Assembly (NCBI GenBank): GCA_002726515.1
Contig: PBTE01000168.1
Location: 1 to 64,000, forward strand
DNA from: Planctomycetaceae bacterium
GTDB taxonomy: Bacteria > Planctomycetota > Planctomycetia > Pirellulales > Pirellulaceae
DNA length: 64,000 nucleotides
Direction of reading: 5' to 3'
In this document: positions 38,080 through 46,527 of the stretch, one piece after another
Position numbering within the stretch: position 1 is the first letter of the stretch
Layout: each line of letters opens with the position of its first letter
Notes under the pieces: generated by a model
Seen by the model: only the letters and a program-made list of their open reading frames with translations
What the model was told of the DNA's origin: nothing
Database searches by the model: none
Program-made: the position numbers and the translations under genes

Positions 38080-38784
38080 TCACCCCATGACATGGGCGGG
38101 GACAGTCGACGTCAATTGAAGTTTGCGTGCTAGAACCTCGAAGAGAAATTCGAGAATCTCCACATGCCTCCGAGCAGTATCCAAATCAGGTCCCCAAGTA
38201 TACAACCCATGGCGCCGTAGCAAAAACGCGTGTTCCGGCGGACGAAGCCCATCTTCCAACTTACATGTAAGCTGCTCGGCAAGCGCAGAGATGTCCTGAG
38301 TGTTTTCGAATATCTCGATCCAGGTGCTGGTCTCGTGGGTCCTGGTTCCCTCCAGCCCTTTTAACATTTCGTAACCTTCGATGGCGAAACCTCCCTCGCC
38401 ATAAAAGACATCTGACAGAATCGTGGCCCACACTGAGTGTGTATGCAGTACAGCCCCCACTCCGAACTGCCGTGCCAAAACGCAGTGCACCAGCGTCTCT
38501 GCGGAAGCTTTCGGCTGTTCCGCCTGGGTCGGACGTCCTTCCCCGTCAACTCGCACAAAGTCACGGCAGGACAATCGGCCTTTATCTTTTCCGCTGGCGG
38601 TGATCAGCAGTTCCAGTGGTTGCTGTCGGATCACCACGCTGTAGTTACCGCTGGTTCCCGCCGACCACCCTCGCTGATAAAACAGTTTTCCCAGTTCACG
38701 CAGGGATTCGACTTCGGTTTGCAAAGACATCAAAGCGTCATTTTGCTTCCCGTGTTCCGACCGAGGTGGCATCGAGGTTGACAT
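38080..38784 (-). CDS. mtnB: Methylthioribulose-1-phosphate dehydratase
   Basis: Class II aldolase-fold zinc enzyme of methionine salvage that dehydrates methylthioribulose-1-phosphate. The 234 residues contain the substrate-binding GWSAGTSGNYSVV, the zinc histidines in VLHTHSVWATIL, and the C-terminal histidine in RRHGLYTWGPDL. The ATG at 38784 is preceded by AGGACA; an internal Met 18 residues later is an alternative. mtnA (isomerase) and an MTA phosphorylase or nucleosidase are not in the window, so the pathway must be completed elsewhere. Confidence 0.93.
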   Translation of the reverse strand: MSTSMPPRSEHGKQNDALMSLQTEVESLRELGKLFYQRGWSAGTSGNYSVVIRQQPLELLITASGKDKGRLSCRDFVRVDGEGRPTQAEQPKASAETLVHCVLARQFGVGAVLHTHSVWATILSDVFYGEGGFAIEGYEMLKGLEGTRTHETSTWIEIFENTQDISALAEQLTCKLEDGLRPPEHAFLLRRHGLYTWGPDLDTARRHVEILEFLFEVLARKLQLTSTVPAHVMG

Positions 38785-39418
38785 CCAAATGTCCTAGGAA
38801 ACGTTAATCATCGTTACGGCCCGAAACAGCTTAGGGCGTGCCGAGTTGGACGGTCTGGGCACCCCGCCCCAGAGGACCACATCACCGGCACTCCTGCAGG
38901 TTACCAATCCCTTTCTAAGGAGAAGTCAGACGGGTCTTTTAGAAGCAGGTGCCTAATCTAGCAGATCCTTATCAAGATTCAACGAGTAGCCTGTTGCCAC
39001 CACCAGACCGATCAGCAAGCCTTTCGTAAAACTACGTCGAATCTAACGATTCCTCGAAGGTTGCAGATCAGGTGGAGGTCAGGAAGACCGGCAGGAAACA
39101 TTGAAGAGGTGGGGCATCTTCAAATCTTGAGCCGACTGGCTGACCCTCACTCGGAAACTGGTTAGGGCCCCGAAAAACGTCCGGCACAAACCTCTCGCAA
39201 GAAGAGTACGCAGTTTGGCACCAACCGACTGTCAACACCAGCGCGGAAACGAGTGCCTGGTTGCTTTGAAGAACGCCCGACATGCGGCTTGTTGAGTCGG
39301 CTTACCACGACACTCATCTTGGTAATGCCTCCTCCGCGCCGGGTTCCCCAGGAGGATGCGTGGCATTGAACGACTTTCGTTGGACAAACTAGACGACAAA
39401 AAAGCTCGCTCCATGATC
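38785..39418. other. Intergenic, upstream of the leucine attenuator
   Basis: About 630 bp between mtnB (minus) and the leuA promoter. No coding frame with recognisable content was seen. The phrase CTTATCAAGA near 38968 recalls part of a SAM-I riboswitch but is on the wrong strand for mtnB and lacks the rest of that structure. Confidence 0.5.
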
Positions 39419-39447
39419 TTGACCGAACCACGGGACTCGACTAGAGT
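39419..39447 (+). promoter_or_regulatory. Promoter of the leuA leader transcript
   Basis: TTGACC (39419-39424) and TAGAGT (39442-39447) are separated by exactly 17 nt, near-consensus sigma-70-type elements. A start near 39454 would put the leader-peptide ATG about 20 nt into the RNA. Confidence 0.65.
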
Positions 39448-39474
39448 CAACGACTGATAGGAAAGGTTGTCAGC

Positions 39475-39531
39475 ATGTCAATTCACCTACTGCCGTTGCT
39501 TCTTTGGCTCCTAACTGTAGGCAGGCCGTAG
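39475..39531 (+). CDS. leuL: Leucine operon leader peptide (attenuator)
   Basis: 18-codon frame MSIHLLPLLLWLLTVGRP followed by TAG. Seven of 18 residues are leucine, at positions 5, 6, 8, 9, 10, 12 and 13, read by CTA, CTG, TTG, CTT, CTT, CTC and CTA codons. AGGAAAGG (39459-39466) is at ideal spacing before the ATG. The frame lies between a near-consensus promoter and a strong terminator in front of leuA. Its codon run and the alternative hairpins described separately are the classical design for ribosome-mediated attenuation: stalling at Leu codons when Leu-tRNA is scarce permits leuA transcription. The peptide itself probably has no other function. Confidence 0.88.
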   Translation: MSIHLLPLLLWLLTVGRP

Positions 39532-39607
39532 GGTTCGTGTTCAACAAATTACTGTGAGAAATTCAAGAACCTCGAGGCCTTTCCGACCGGCCTCGAGGTT
39601 TTTTTTG
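39486..39607 (+). promoter_or_regulatory. Leucine transcription attenuator with alternative hairpins
   Basis: Four segments pair in exclusive ways. Segment 1 (39486-39494, CCTACTGCC, inside the Leu codons) pairs with 39520-39532 (GGCA, bulge, GTAGG), a 9-bp protector. Segment 2 (39523-39535) pairs with segment 3 (39568-39580) through AGGCC:GGCCT and GGTT:AACC, with two G-U pairs between, forming the antiterminator. Segment 3 pairs with segment 4 as the terminator. Segment 2 overlaps the leader's last codons and stop, so a ribosome finishing the peptide covers it and allows termination, while one stalled on the Leu codons covers segment 1 and frees segment 2. Confidence 0.82.
39568..39607 (+). 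terminator. Rho-independent terminator of the leu attenuator
   Basis: Perfect 12-bp stem AACCTCGAGGCC (39568-39579) with GGCCTCGAGGTT (39589-39600) and a 9-nt loop, running into a T run (39599-39606). It is the strongest terminator in the window and lies about 285 bp upstream of leuA. Confidence 0.9.
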
Positions 39608-39892
39608 TGCAAAACGGAAAGGTTTGCAGGTGTTGGCTCTGTCTGCCACGCGACAACATCGGCGGCACGCTGAGCCAACTGATTTTCAGCCATGAAGAGG
39701 ACTGCAGAAAATAACACGTTAAACCTTCGACCTGGTGGAACAATCAGCCCCTTGAGAAACTTTCGGGGTTGTTTCCCGGATCATTCCAGAGACGGGTGCA
39801 GCACCGACGTTCGGTCTGTGGTCCCGTTTTTCCCTAACAATTTCTGCAACTCGGTAAGTTATTACCAACCATCACAATAAGGATCGAGCCGA

Positions 39893-41425
39893 ATGTCCGC
39901 GGAACGACGTATCAAGATTTTTGACACCACGCTTCGGGATGGTGAGCAGTCACCGGGCGCAAGCATGAATCTGGCTGAAAAGGTGGAGATCGCCCAAGCG
40001 TTAACTGATCTGGGCGTTGATGTTATCGAAGCTGGCTTCCCGATCGCCTCACCCGGCGATTTTGAAGCAGTCCGCGAAGTCGGAATGAACACACGCGGTG
40101 CCACCATCTGCGGCCTGGCCCGTTGCAATGAAAAAGATATCGATCGAGCCTGGGAGGCATTAAAACACACCACTGATGCGCGAATCCACGTTTTTTTGGC
40201 CACCAGCGCCATTCATCGCGAATTCAAGCTGCGCATGACGCCGGCAGAAATCACGGAACGGGCCGTGGCAGGAGTGCGGCGAGCCGTTTCTTATTGCGAT
40301 GACGTTGAATTCTCGCCGGAAGATGCAGCCCGAACAGAACTCGATTTTTTGTGCCAAGTCGTCGAAGCGACGATTGATGCGGGAGCAACAACCATCAACA
40401 TTCCCGATACGGTGGGATACGCCACTCCTGAACAGATGGGGAAAGTCATCCAGACGCTGGTCAATCGTGTTCCCAATATCGACCAAGCAGTTCTAAGCGT
40501 TCATTGTCACAATGATCTGGGTCTGGCCGTGGCGAACAGCCTGGCAGCCGTCGGCCAAGGAGCCGGCCAGATTGAGTGCACGATGAATGGCATCGGTGAG
40601 CGGGCCGGTAACTGCGCCCTGGAAGAAGTTGTCATGGCCATTCGCACCCGTAACGACTATTTCCAATGCCACACCGGGATTAACACGGAACGGCTGGTTC
40701 CCACCAGCCGTCTTGTTTCGAGCATTACAGGCATCCAAGTCCAACGGAACAAGGCCATCGTGGGTCGCAACGCATTTGCTCACGAAGCCGGCATTCACCA
40801 GGATGGAATGCTCAAGGAACGCACGACCTACGAAATCATGCGCCCGGAAGATGTTGGTTTTGCCAAAACAGACTTGGTGCTGGGCAAACACAGTGGCCGT
40901 GCAGCCCTGGCAGATCGAGCCAAACAGTTAGGATTTCATCTCACCGGCGAACAACTTCAGACCGTTTTCAATGAGTTCAAAAAACTGGCCGACAAGAAAA
41001 AGGAGATCTACGACGGCGATTTGCTTGCCCTGGTTCGTCAACAGTACCATGATGTCCCCGAACAGTGGACTCTAGTTTCCTTCCAAGTTTCATCCGCCAG
41101 CGACAAGCAGCCCTACGCACGCCTGACCCTGCGGCGCGGTGAAAACGAATTCACGGAAGAAGCGGCTGACGGAGACGGCCCGATTGACGCCGCATTCTGG
41201 GCAACAGAGAAAATCACCGGCATCAAACTTGTGTGCAAAGATTATCAGGTTCGCAGTTCGACCGTCGGACGGGATGCCCTGGGCGAAGTTAACTTGGATG
41301 TCGAGTTTAACGGACAATCCTATCGCGGACGGGGTGTCTCAACTGACACGGTCGAAGCCACGATCAAGGGAATCCTGAATGCCATCAACCGAATCTTGAT
41401 GACGCAAGAAGAAACTTCTGAGTAG
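39893..41425 (+). CDS. leuA: 2-isopropylmalate synthase
   Basis: First committed enzyme of leucine synthesis, condensing 2-ketoisovalerate with acetyl-CoA. The 510 residues contain the catalytic barrel opening [17 protein letters not shown], the metal histidines in [14 protein letters not shown], the glycine motif [19 protein letters not shown], the linker with [17 protein letters not shown] and the C-terminal regulatory domain ([15 protein letters not shown] onward), where leucine feedback inhibition normally acts. AAGGATCG precedes the ATG. It is preceded by a leader-peptide attenuator, so regulation appears to act at two levels. No leuC/leuD/leuB adjoins. Confidence 0.97.
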   Translation: MSAERRIKIFDTTLRDGEQSPGASMNLAEKVEIAQALTDLGVDVIEAGFPIASPGDFEAVREVGMNTRGATICGLARCNEKDIDRAWEALKHTTDARIHVFLATSAIHREFKLRMTPAEITERAVAGVRRAVSYCDDVEFSPEDAARTELDFLCQVVEATIDAGATTINIPDTVGYATPEQMGKVIQTLVNRVPNIDQAVLSVHCHNDLGLAVANSLAAVGQGAGQIECTMNGIGERAGNCALEEVVMAIRTRNDYFQCHTGINTERLVPTSRLVSSITGIQVQRNKAIVGRNAFAHEAGIHQDGMLKERTTYEIMRPEDVGFAKTDLVLGKHSGRAALADRAKQLGFHLTGEQLQTVFNEFKKLADKKKEIYDGDLLALVRQQYHDVPEQWTLVSFQVSSASDKQPYARLTLRRGENEFTEEAADGDGPIDAAFWATEKITGIKLVCKDYQVRSSTVGRDALGEVNLDVEFNGQSYRGRGVSTDTVEATIKGILNAINRILMTQEETSE

Positions 41426-41542
41426 TCGATCGTCGTTTCCCGGTGGCAGTCAACGGCTATCTGATTCACATGTTGGGACGACTGTCGTCTCGCAATATGC
41501 GGACAGACTCGCCTGCATCAACCCTGAAAACAACGCAAGCCT

Positions 41543-42052
41543 TCAGGTCGCTACATAGGCGAGGTAGTAGAAGCCCCAGCCTGTCACCGCCGTCATGGTC
41601 ATGCCCATGGCTGCCAGACGAGCCCAATATCGATGCGTCCCGCTATATGCGTTGGGAAGCGGCAGGCGGTCAAATTTGCGAAGTGCCTGCACCACGACAT
41701 AAATCCAGAGGACCGCCGTGGGAACTGCAAACAGCAAGTGTACGAGCAAACTGTAGCCCACGACGCAACTCCATTTGTGGTGAGGATCAAAATAAGGGGA
41801 AGGCAGGGCACGGGCGGTCCAGGGAACCAGTCGTTGCTCGATCTCAAAAATCGCAACCGCGACCGATAAAATCATTGCCAATGAAACCTGAATCCGCTTG
41901 TGAAGTAGAAATCTGGCCCGATATCGGACCAGATAGATGCTAAAGAGCATCAAAGGTACCATCACCAACATGGCCACAAATACAACATCCAGCATGAAAG
42001 ATCCCCGCGTACCGAGAAAACCGTCAATGCCTGGATACTGTTGGTCTAACAT
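41543..42052 (-). CDS. DUF420 family membrane protein
   Basis: 169 residues from the ATG at 42052 (AAGGGG upstream; the longer frame to 42097 is rejected). Four hydrophobic segments are visible: FMLDVVFVAMLVMVPLMLFSIYL, VSLAMILSVAVAIFEIEQ, LLVHLLFAVPTAVLWIYVVVQAL and AAMGMTMTAVTGWGFYYLAY. The mid-protein HHKWSCVVGYSLLVHLLF carries histidines typical of DUF420, a family often found near cytochrome oxidase genes and related to heme-handling membrane proteins. Here it is convergent with leuA and 4.5 kb from the respiratory cluster. Function unproven. Confidence 0.85.
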   Translation of the reverse strand: MLDQQYPGIDGFLGTRGSFMLDVVFVAMLVMVPLMLFSIYLVRYRARFLLHKRIQVSLAMILSVAVAIFEIEQRLVPWTARALPSPYFDPHHKWSCVVGYSLLVHLLFAVPTAVLWIYVVVQALRKFDRLPLPNAYSGTHRYWARLAAMGMTMTAVTGWGFYYLAYVAT

Positions 42053-42662
42053 AAAAGCCCCTTGCAGTCTGTTATTCGTCGAGACGCGGCAGCCCACCTT
42101 GTCGGAAGAGTCATTTTACTCTCATCGGCTCGTTACCGGCAGCCATCGGCGGCTCGTTACCGGCAGCGGCACACCGCTTCTCTACCAAAGTCCGGCGATC
42201 AGTAAAACCCGTGATGCCCGCCGTTTGGGCAGGCTGCGGGAAAGATACCGCCCCCGGTGCAAAAACAGAACACTTCGTTTGAACAGGATGTGAATCGAGA
42301 ACATCAGGTGTCTTGCGACGACGGTCGCCTCCGTGGCTGATAAAGTTCACGCGATTGAACAATCTGCTACTCAATCTGAAATTTTCTCACCGGTTCATTC
42401 ACTCTTTTTAACCACCGTTGCGGGCGAGTGCTATGGTTCCTCTAGGCGGTGCGATCTTTTGTCGTTGGTGACACTCGGGGAAAAGTGTCGCCCGTTGGGG
42501 TGGAATCAGTTATTGGGGTTCTAGCGTGTGGTTGGGCCCCACAAAAAAGGTCCGTTCAGGTTATCTGCTCAAACGTGATGGGTGACCTAGATTTTACTAA
42601 CTACCTCCCAGACGGCCTGACTGCTGGCGCGAGCTAACGCTGGAATAGGGTCGAGCGAATAT
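42053..42662. other. Intergenic, with a short direct repeat
   Basis: 610 bp between divergent genes. A 17-bp direct repeat (CGGCTCGTTACCGGCAG) occurs at 42126-42142 and 42150-42166. Nothing else was recognised; short frames here have no coding character. Confidence 0.55.
42126..42166. repeat. 17-bp direct repeat, two copies, 24-bp period
   Basis: CGGCTCGTTACCGGCAG at 42126-42142 and again at 42150-42166, in the divergent intergenic region about 75 bp upstream of the DUF420 start. It may be an operator pair or a replication slippage product. Confidence 0.8.
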
Positions 42663-43358
42663 ATGGAATTTCTGAAGAATTTCTTCACCAACGTCTTTGA
42701 TGAGTCAACGATGCCCCAAACCACTAGCAGTTTCGAACAGCTGTCAGAAGAAGAACTGGAAACACATCTGGGTGTCAAAAAATACGGCACATTTACACTT
42801 ACCGACGCTGTTCGGCCGTCTTACGACCTGAAGGTGACTCCCGCGCAGGGCTATCGTCACGACGCCTATCAAGACGTTGAAAACAATGCGAGTATTCCGG
42901 TTATCATGGCGGCAGCATCCAATGAGATCCTGTTTGACTTGTTTATGGAAATTCTGGATCCCCTAGGACAGGTCGTCGATGTTGTCTTGGAAACCAGTCA
43001 TCATCGGGACGAAAACGGACATTCCGACCTGTACCGCGAACACATCGACATGCCCGTGCTCAAAAGCATTCTCTGGGACTACCACGACCTCCTCAAGAAC
43101 GATGGTTGCACGGGAATCGCCGTTCTCAATCCTGGCGGACGCCAAGAGGTGCAGTTTGACGAGCACAAGTTGCTCGTCGCGTACGGCGAACCCCTCTCCA
43201 CCTTCGAGCAACTTTTTGTGGAACGGGGCATCTGTTGTCAAAACGACATCAGATTCGTTACCGAAGCCGAACACGTTCATTCGTCCAGCGAATTCTATGG
43301 CCAGCAGTTCGAGGAATTAAGCACGCGCCTGGGAATGGACGTCATGTGTGACTACTAG
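42663..43358 (+). CDS. Protein of unknown function
   Basis: 231-residue acidic soluble protein. It has no signal peptide or membrane segment. Visible segments are IPVIMAAASNEILFDLFMEILDPLGQVVDVVLETSHH, ILWDYHDLLKNDGCTGIAVLNPG and EVQFDEHKLLVAYGEPL, which read like an alternating alpha/beta fold. I do not recognise a family. The ATG at 42663 follows AGGGTCGAGCG. The neighbours are the DUF420 gene (divergent) and a NYN-domain gene (same strand, 370 bp away). Confidence 0.75.
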   Translation: MEFLKNFFTNVFDESTMPQTTSSFEQLSEEELETHLGVKKYGTFTLTDAVRPSYDLKVTPAQGYRHDAYQDVENNASIPVIMAAASNEILFDLFMEILDPLGQVVDVVLETSHHRDENGHSDLYREHIDMPVLKSILWDYHDLLKNDGCTGIAVLNPGGRQEVQFDEHKLLVAYGEPLSTFEQLFVERGICCQNDIRFVTEAEHVHSSSEFYGQQFEELSTRLGMDVMCDY

Positions 43359-43732
43359 GGTATCGTCGTCAGGGTCTGGGAGGGAACGCCCTGGCCCCGA
43401 GTCCTTTGAACTCCCCGAGCCTATGGGTCCCGGTTCATCTGAACCTTTGCGGCCAGATGCACCGACTCCGGGAATCCCACCCCTGAGGTCTTCCCTTGCC
43501 TTTGATTCACCGGCGAATCTTGGAAATCACACGTCTGATAGTACAATGACCGAGTGGTGCCCTTGCGTTCTCCGAGAAGGACCCTCCAGGATGTAATTGA
43601 AACAAATTCCTGCACTGACTTCACCTCGACCTGACCGGGAATCCTGGGAACTGTCAACGAGTTCCCCGGGGCTTCCAAAGGGCGTTGACTCTTTCGTCTT
43701 CGCCAGGTTCAACCCGTACGAACAGCTTCAAG
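43359..43732. other. Intergenic, no feature recognised
   Basis: 374 bp. A plus-strand frame beginning at GTG 43348 encodes a proline/serine-rich stretch without motif; it overlaps the end of the previous gene and is not called. Confidence 0.45.
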
Positions 43733-44374
43733 ATGCGATTTCTGATCGATGGCTATAATCTGCTCCATGTGACCGGGATTTCAGGTACAGGATCGCGGGC
43801 TGGCACCCTGGAACGTGCACGTCTGGCACTGTTGAATTTTCTCGCCTCGACATTGGATACTGCCGAACGCGCCCGAACAACGATTGTCTTCGACGCTCAA
43901 TCCGCCCCGGCTGGCCTGCCGCGCCAACTGGAACACGAGGGAATCAACGTCCTGTTTGCTGACAGGAAAACTGACGCCGATTCCGTGATCGAGGAACTGA
44001 TTCAAAGTCACTCGGCACCCCGCACGTTGACTGTCGTTTCAAGCGATCACCGCATTCAGCGGGCCGCCCGTCGCCGGCGGGCCAAGCCTGTGGATAGTGA
44101 CGCGTGGTACTACGATTTAGTCAAACAACAACTTGAACAAAGAGAAACTGGCCGGCATCCAACGTCGATCGAGAAACCTCCGCTGCCATTGTCCCCGCAG
44201 GCCGTTAAAAAGTGGCTTGCGGAATTCGACGTCGAAGGCATGAAAACACATGAGGAGACTGGATCACAAGCGTCTGATCATCCTTCAAGCGCGAAGGCCG
44301 ACAACGCCGAAGAAGCGGAACAAAACCCGGGGAATCCGTTTCCGCCCGGTTATGGTAACGATTTACTCGAGTGA
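43733..44374 (+). CDS. NYN domain protein (YacP/PIN-like RNase)
   Basis: 213 residues from ATG 43733, where the conserved domain begins (MRFLIDGYNLLHV). The NYN/PIN-like fold has its acidic cluster in FLIDGYN, IVFDAQSAPAG, FADRKTDADSVIEELI and VVSSDHRIQRAARRRRAKPVDSDAWY, all matching the YacP/Rae1 family of ribosome-associated or RNA-degrading endonucleases. The last ~50 residues are a disordered acidic tail (ASDHPSSAKADNAEEAEQN). The longer frame to 43685 adds nothing conserved. Convergent with purD. Confidence 0.85.
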   Translation: MRFLIDGYNLLHVTGISGTGSRAGTLERARLALLNFLASTLDTAERARTTIVFDAQSAPAGLPRQLEHEGINVLFADRKTDADSVIEELIQSHSAPRTLTVVSSDHRIQRAARRRRAKPVDSDAWYYDLVKQQLEQRETGRHPTSIEKPPLPLSPQAVKKWLAEFDVEGMKTHEETGSQASDHPSSAKADNAEEAEQNPGNPFPPGYGNDLLE

Positions 44375-44383
44375 GACGACAAA

Positions 44384-44422
44384 CGCGAGCGGAGAAAAAA
44401 ACGGCCTTCTCGCGACTCCGCT
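44384..44422. terminator. Possible bidirectional hairpin between NYN gene and purD
   Basis: Two alternative stems overlap: CGCGAG (44384-44389) with CTCGCG (44409-44414), and AGCGGAG (44388-44394) with CTCCGCT (44416-44422). There is no clean T run, so it is a weak terminator candidate for the two convergent genes. Confidence 0.3.
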
Positions 44423-44429
44423 TCTGGAC

Positions 44430-45731
44430 TCAAGTCCCTTCCATTTCAGTCACCTTGTCAGAAATATCCTTGCGGCACCAGGCTCCATCCCAGCGTATTT
44501 TCTTAACCGCCGTGTAAGCTTGCAGCTTTGCTGCGGCAATTGAATTCCCCAGCGCGGTGATTCCCAACACGCGACCGCCGTTGGCCACAACTTGTCCATC
44601 AACCGTTGCCGTTCCGGCATGAAATACTTTGACATCAGGTGTTTCAGCCGCTTTGTCAAGCCCCCGGATGACCTGCCCTCGCTCATAGTTCCCCGGATAT
44701 CCTTCACTGGCCATCACCACACAAACTGACGCACGCGGATCCCATTCCAATTCACCCAATTCATCCAGACGGCCCTCCACGGTAGCCTCGAGCACATCGA
44801 CCAGATCGCTCCGTAATCTCATCAAAGTGGGCTGACATTCGGGGTCACCGAAGCGAACGTTGTACTCCAAGACCTTGGGGCCCTGGTTGGTCAACACCAA
44901 GCCCGCGTACAAAACCCCGCGAAAACCAAACTTGCCCCGCTTCATCGCATGCACCGTTGGGACGAGGATCTGCTCTTGAATTTGCTGGAGCATGTCTTGA
45001 TCGACCATCGGGGCCGGACAAAAAGCGCCCATCCCGCCCGTGTTAGGTCCCGCATCACCATCATAAGCCCGCTTGTGATCTTGCGATGCGGGAAGTGTGA
45101 GGATGGTCCGCCCATCGGTGATCGCCAGGACACTGACCTCCTGCCCATCCAACCTTTCCTCGATCAGAATTTCGTTACCCGCCTCACCAAACTCGCGCTG
45201 TGTCGCGATTCGATCAATTGCCTCCAGAACCTCTGGCCGGCGACTGCACACAATCACGCCTTTACCTGCCGCGAGTCCATCCGCTTTGACGACCAGTGGA
45301 ACTTCCTGCCCTTTAATCGGATACCTATCGCGCACGAACTTTGTTGCGCTCTCAGCATTGCGAAAAACGTGGCAATCTGCAGTCGGTACATTCGCTTGAT
45401 GCAACAAGTTCTTGCAAAAGGCCTTACTGCCTTCCAGCCGAGCAGCCAGTTTGGAGGGGCCGAAAACACGAAGCCCGGCTTCGTTCAGGGCATCAACGAT
45501 TCCATCAACCAAAGGTTGCTCGGGACCGACAACAGTCAACCCAACCCGATTCTCCAGGGCAAACTTGGTGATCCGTGAAAAATCGTTGGCAGGTAGATCA
45601 ACGTTTTCCGCATCCTGAGCGGTGCCCCCATTTCCGGGTGCCACGAAGACGCGGTCTACGCGCGAACTTTTCGCAATTTTCCAGGCCAGAGCATGTTCGC
45701 GTCCACCACTTCCGAGTATAAGAATATTCAT
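44430..45731 (-). CDS. purD: Phosphoribosylamine-glycine ligase
   Basis: GAR synthetase of purine synthesis (ATP-grasp). The 433 residues include the start MNILILGSGGREHALAWK, FVAPGNGGTAQDAEN, VVGPEQPLVDGI, the ATP-grasp core SKAFCKNLL and KADGLAAGKGVIVC, QDHKRAYDGDAGPNTGGMGAFCP and the C-terminal LEYNVRFGDPECQP. Full length. No good ribosome-binding site precedes the ATG. It is isolated from purC; a separate fused GAR synthetase is not seen here. Confidence 0.96.
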   Translation of the reverse strand: MNILILGSGGREHALAWKIAKSSRVDRVFVAPGNGGTAQDAENVDLPANDFSRITKFALENRVGLTVVGPEQPLVDGIVDALNEAGLRVFGPSKLAARLEGSKAFCKNLLHQANVPTADCHVFRNAESATKFVRDRYPIKGQEVPLVVKADGLAAGKGVIVCSRRPEVLEAIDRIATQREFGEAGNEILIEERLDGQEVSVLAITDGRTILTLPASQDHKRAYDGDAGPNTGGMGAFCPAPMVDQDMLQQIQEQILVPTVHAMKRGKFGFRGVLYAGLVLTNQGPKVLEYNVRFGDPECQPTLMRLRSDLVDVLEATVEGRLDELGELEWDPRASVCVVMASEGYPGNYERGQVIRGLDKAAETPDVKVFHAGTATVDGQVVANGGRVLGITALGNSIAAAKLQAYTAVKKIRWDGAWCRKDISDKVTEMEGT

Positions 45732-46177
45732 ACGACGACTAGGTTTGTTCGCGCCCTGAGATGGTTTGACCGTGTTCGCTCACCGGCAGTCTCTATTTCA
45801 CGATGTTACGCTATCCGTGTTCAACAGCAAGAGCTAACGCCATATTCCAGACCTTGATTCAACAGCGACCGACAGGCCAAGCTTCTGTCAGGCCGAGGAT
45901 TGATGCGCAAGCGACGCTCGAGACGCCGATTCTGGTCAGTCTGTTGCTCAAAAACCTCGGTTTCAGACGAAAAAATCGGAGGGGGGTTCCTTTACCCCGT
46001 GCATCCTCTGGCCTGGTCGCCTGAAAATGCAACGTCAACGAATGGGCACCCTGCTTCTGCCATAAACTGCGCATTCAAGCAATTCCGCTGGAGCAACCAC
46101 AATGGGACGGAGTTAGTTTCCCGTCGAAGCAAACCAGCAGCAATTCTCTACAATGCTCTCGTTTCACCAACTAAGGG

Positions 46178-46206
46178 TTGACAACACAAGGCTTTCCGTT
46201 GATAAA
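46178..46206 (+). promoter_or_regulatory. Putative promoter of the respiratory cluster
   Basis: TTGACA (46178-46183) matches the -35 consensus exactly and GATAAA (46201-46206) matches -10 at four of six positions, with 17 nt between. A start near 46213 would give about 315 nt of leader before the Rieske gene. Confidence 0.55.
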
Positions 46207-46480
46207 TTTAGACAGTTGCGATGCTTGTGAAAAATATCACAAAGGCGGCTGCAAAAAAACACAACTATTCTCTACAAAAAGGTTTACGTCGTTTTTCAGC
46301 GGGTGACTGCCAGGTGCGCAACAAACAGCGGTTTTCGCCGAACCACTGTCTTCGCGCTCGGGTCGGGGGGCAGGGCCCAAACCAGCGGGTCGCTGTAATA
46401 CGTTGTGGCGGAAGATGTTCTGTTTTCCGGATGAGAAGTTTCAACTCGAGAACCGAGACAATTTGCGGAAATCAATTTTG

Positions 46481-46520
46481 TTGGCGCGTATTGAGTATAT
46501 TTTTGGCACGTATTGAGTAA
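46481..46520 (+). repeat. Tandem 20-bp repeat directly before the Rieske start codon
   Basis: Positions 46481-46500 and 46501-46520 are adjacent copies differing at 3 of 20 bases, sharing TTGGC, then CGTATTGAGTA. They end seven bases before the ATG and occupy the space where a Shine-Dalgarno would be expected; none is visible. Confidence 0.75.
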
Positions 46521-46527
46521 TTGAACG

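Larger units (their letters stand above)
45732..46527. other. Intergenic, promoter region of the respiratory cluster
   Basis: About 800 bp between purD (minus) and the Rieske gene (plus). It holds a good sigma-70-type promoter at 46178-46206 and a 20-bp tandem repeat immediately before the Rieske start. No coding frame with recognisable motif was found. Confidence 0.6.

Noticed and set aside
38960-39000. CTTATCAAGA followed by GCCTGTTGCCACC, resembling pieces of a SAM-I riboswitch
   Set aside because: It is on the plus strand while the nearest methionine-related gene (mtnB) is on the minus strand, and the conserved stems and the GCAACC core are not formed.
39692-39880. 62-codon frame between the attenuator and leuA
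   Set aside because: No ribosome-binding site or recognisable motif; probably chance.
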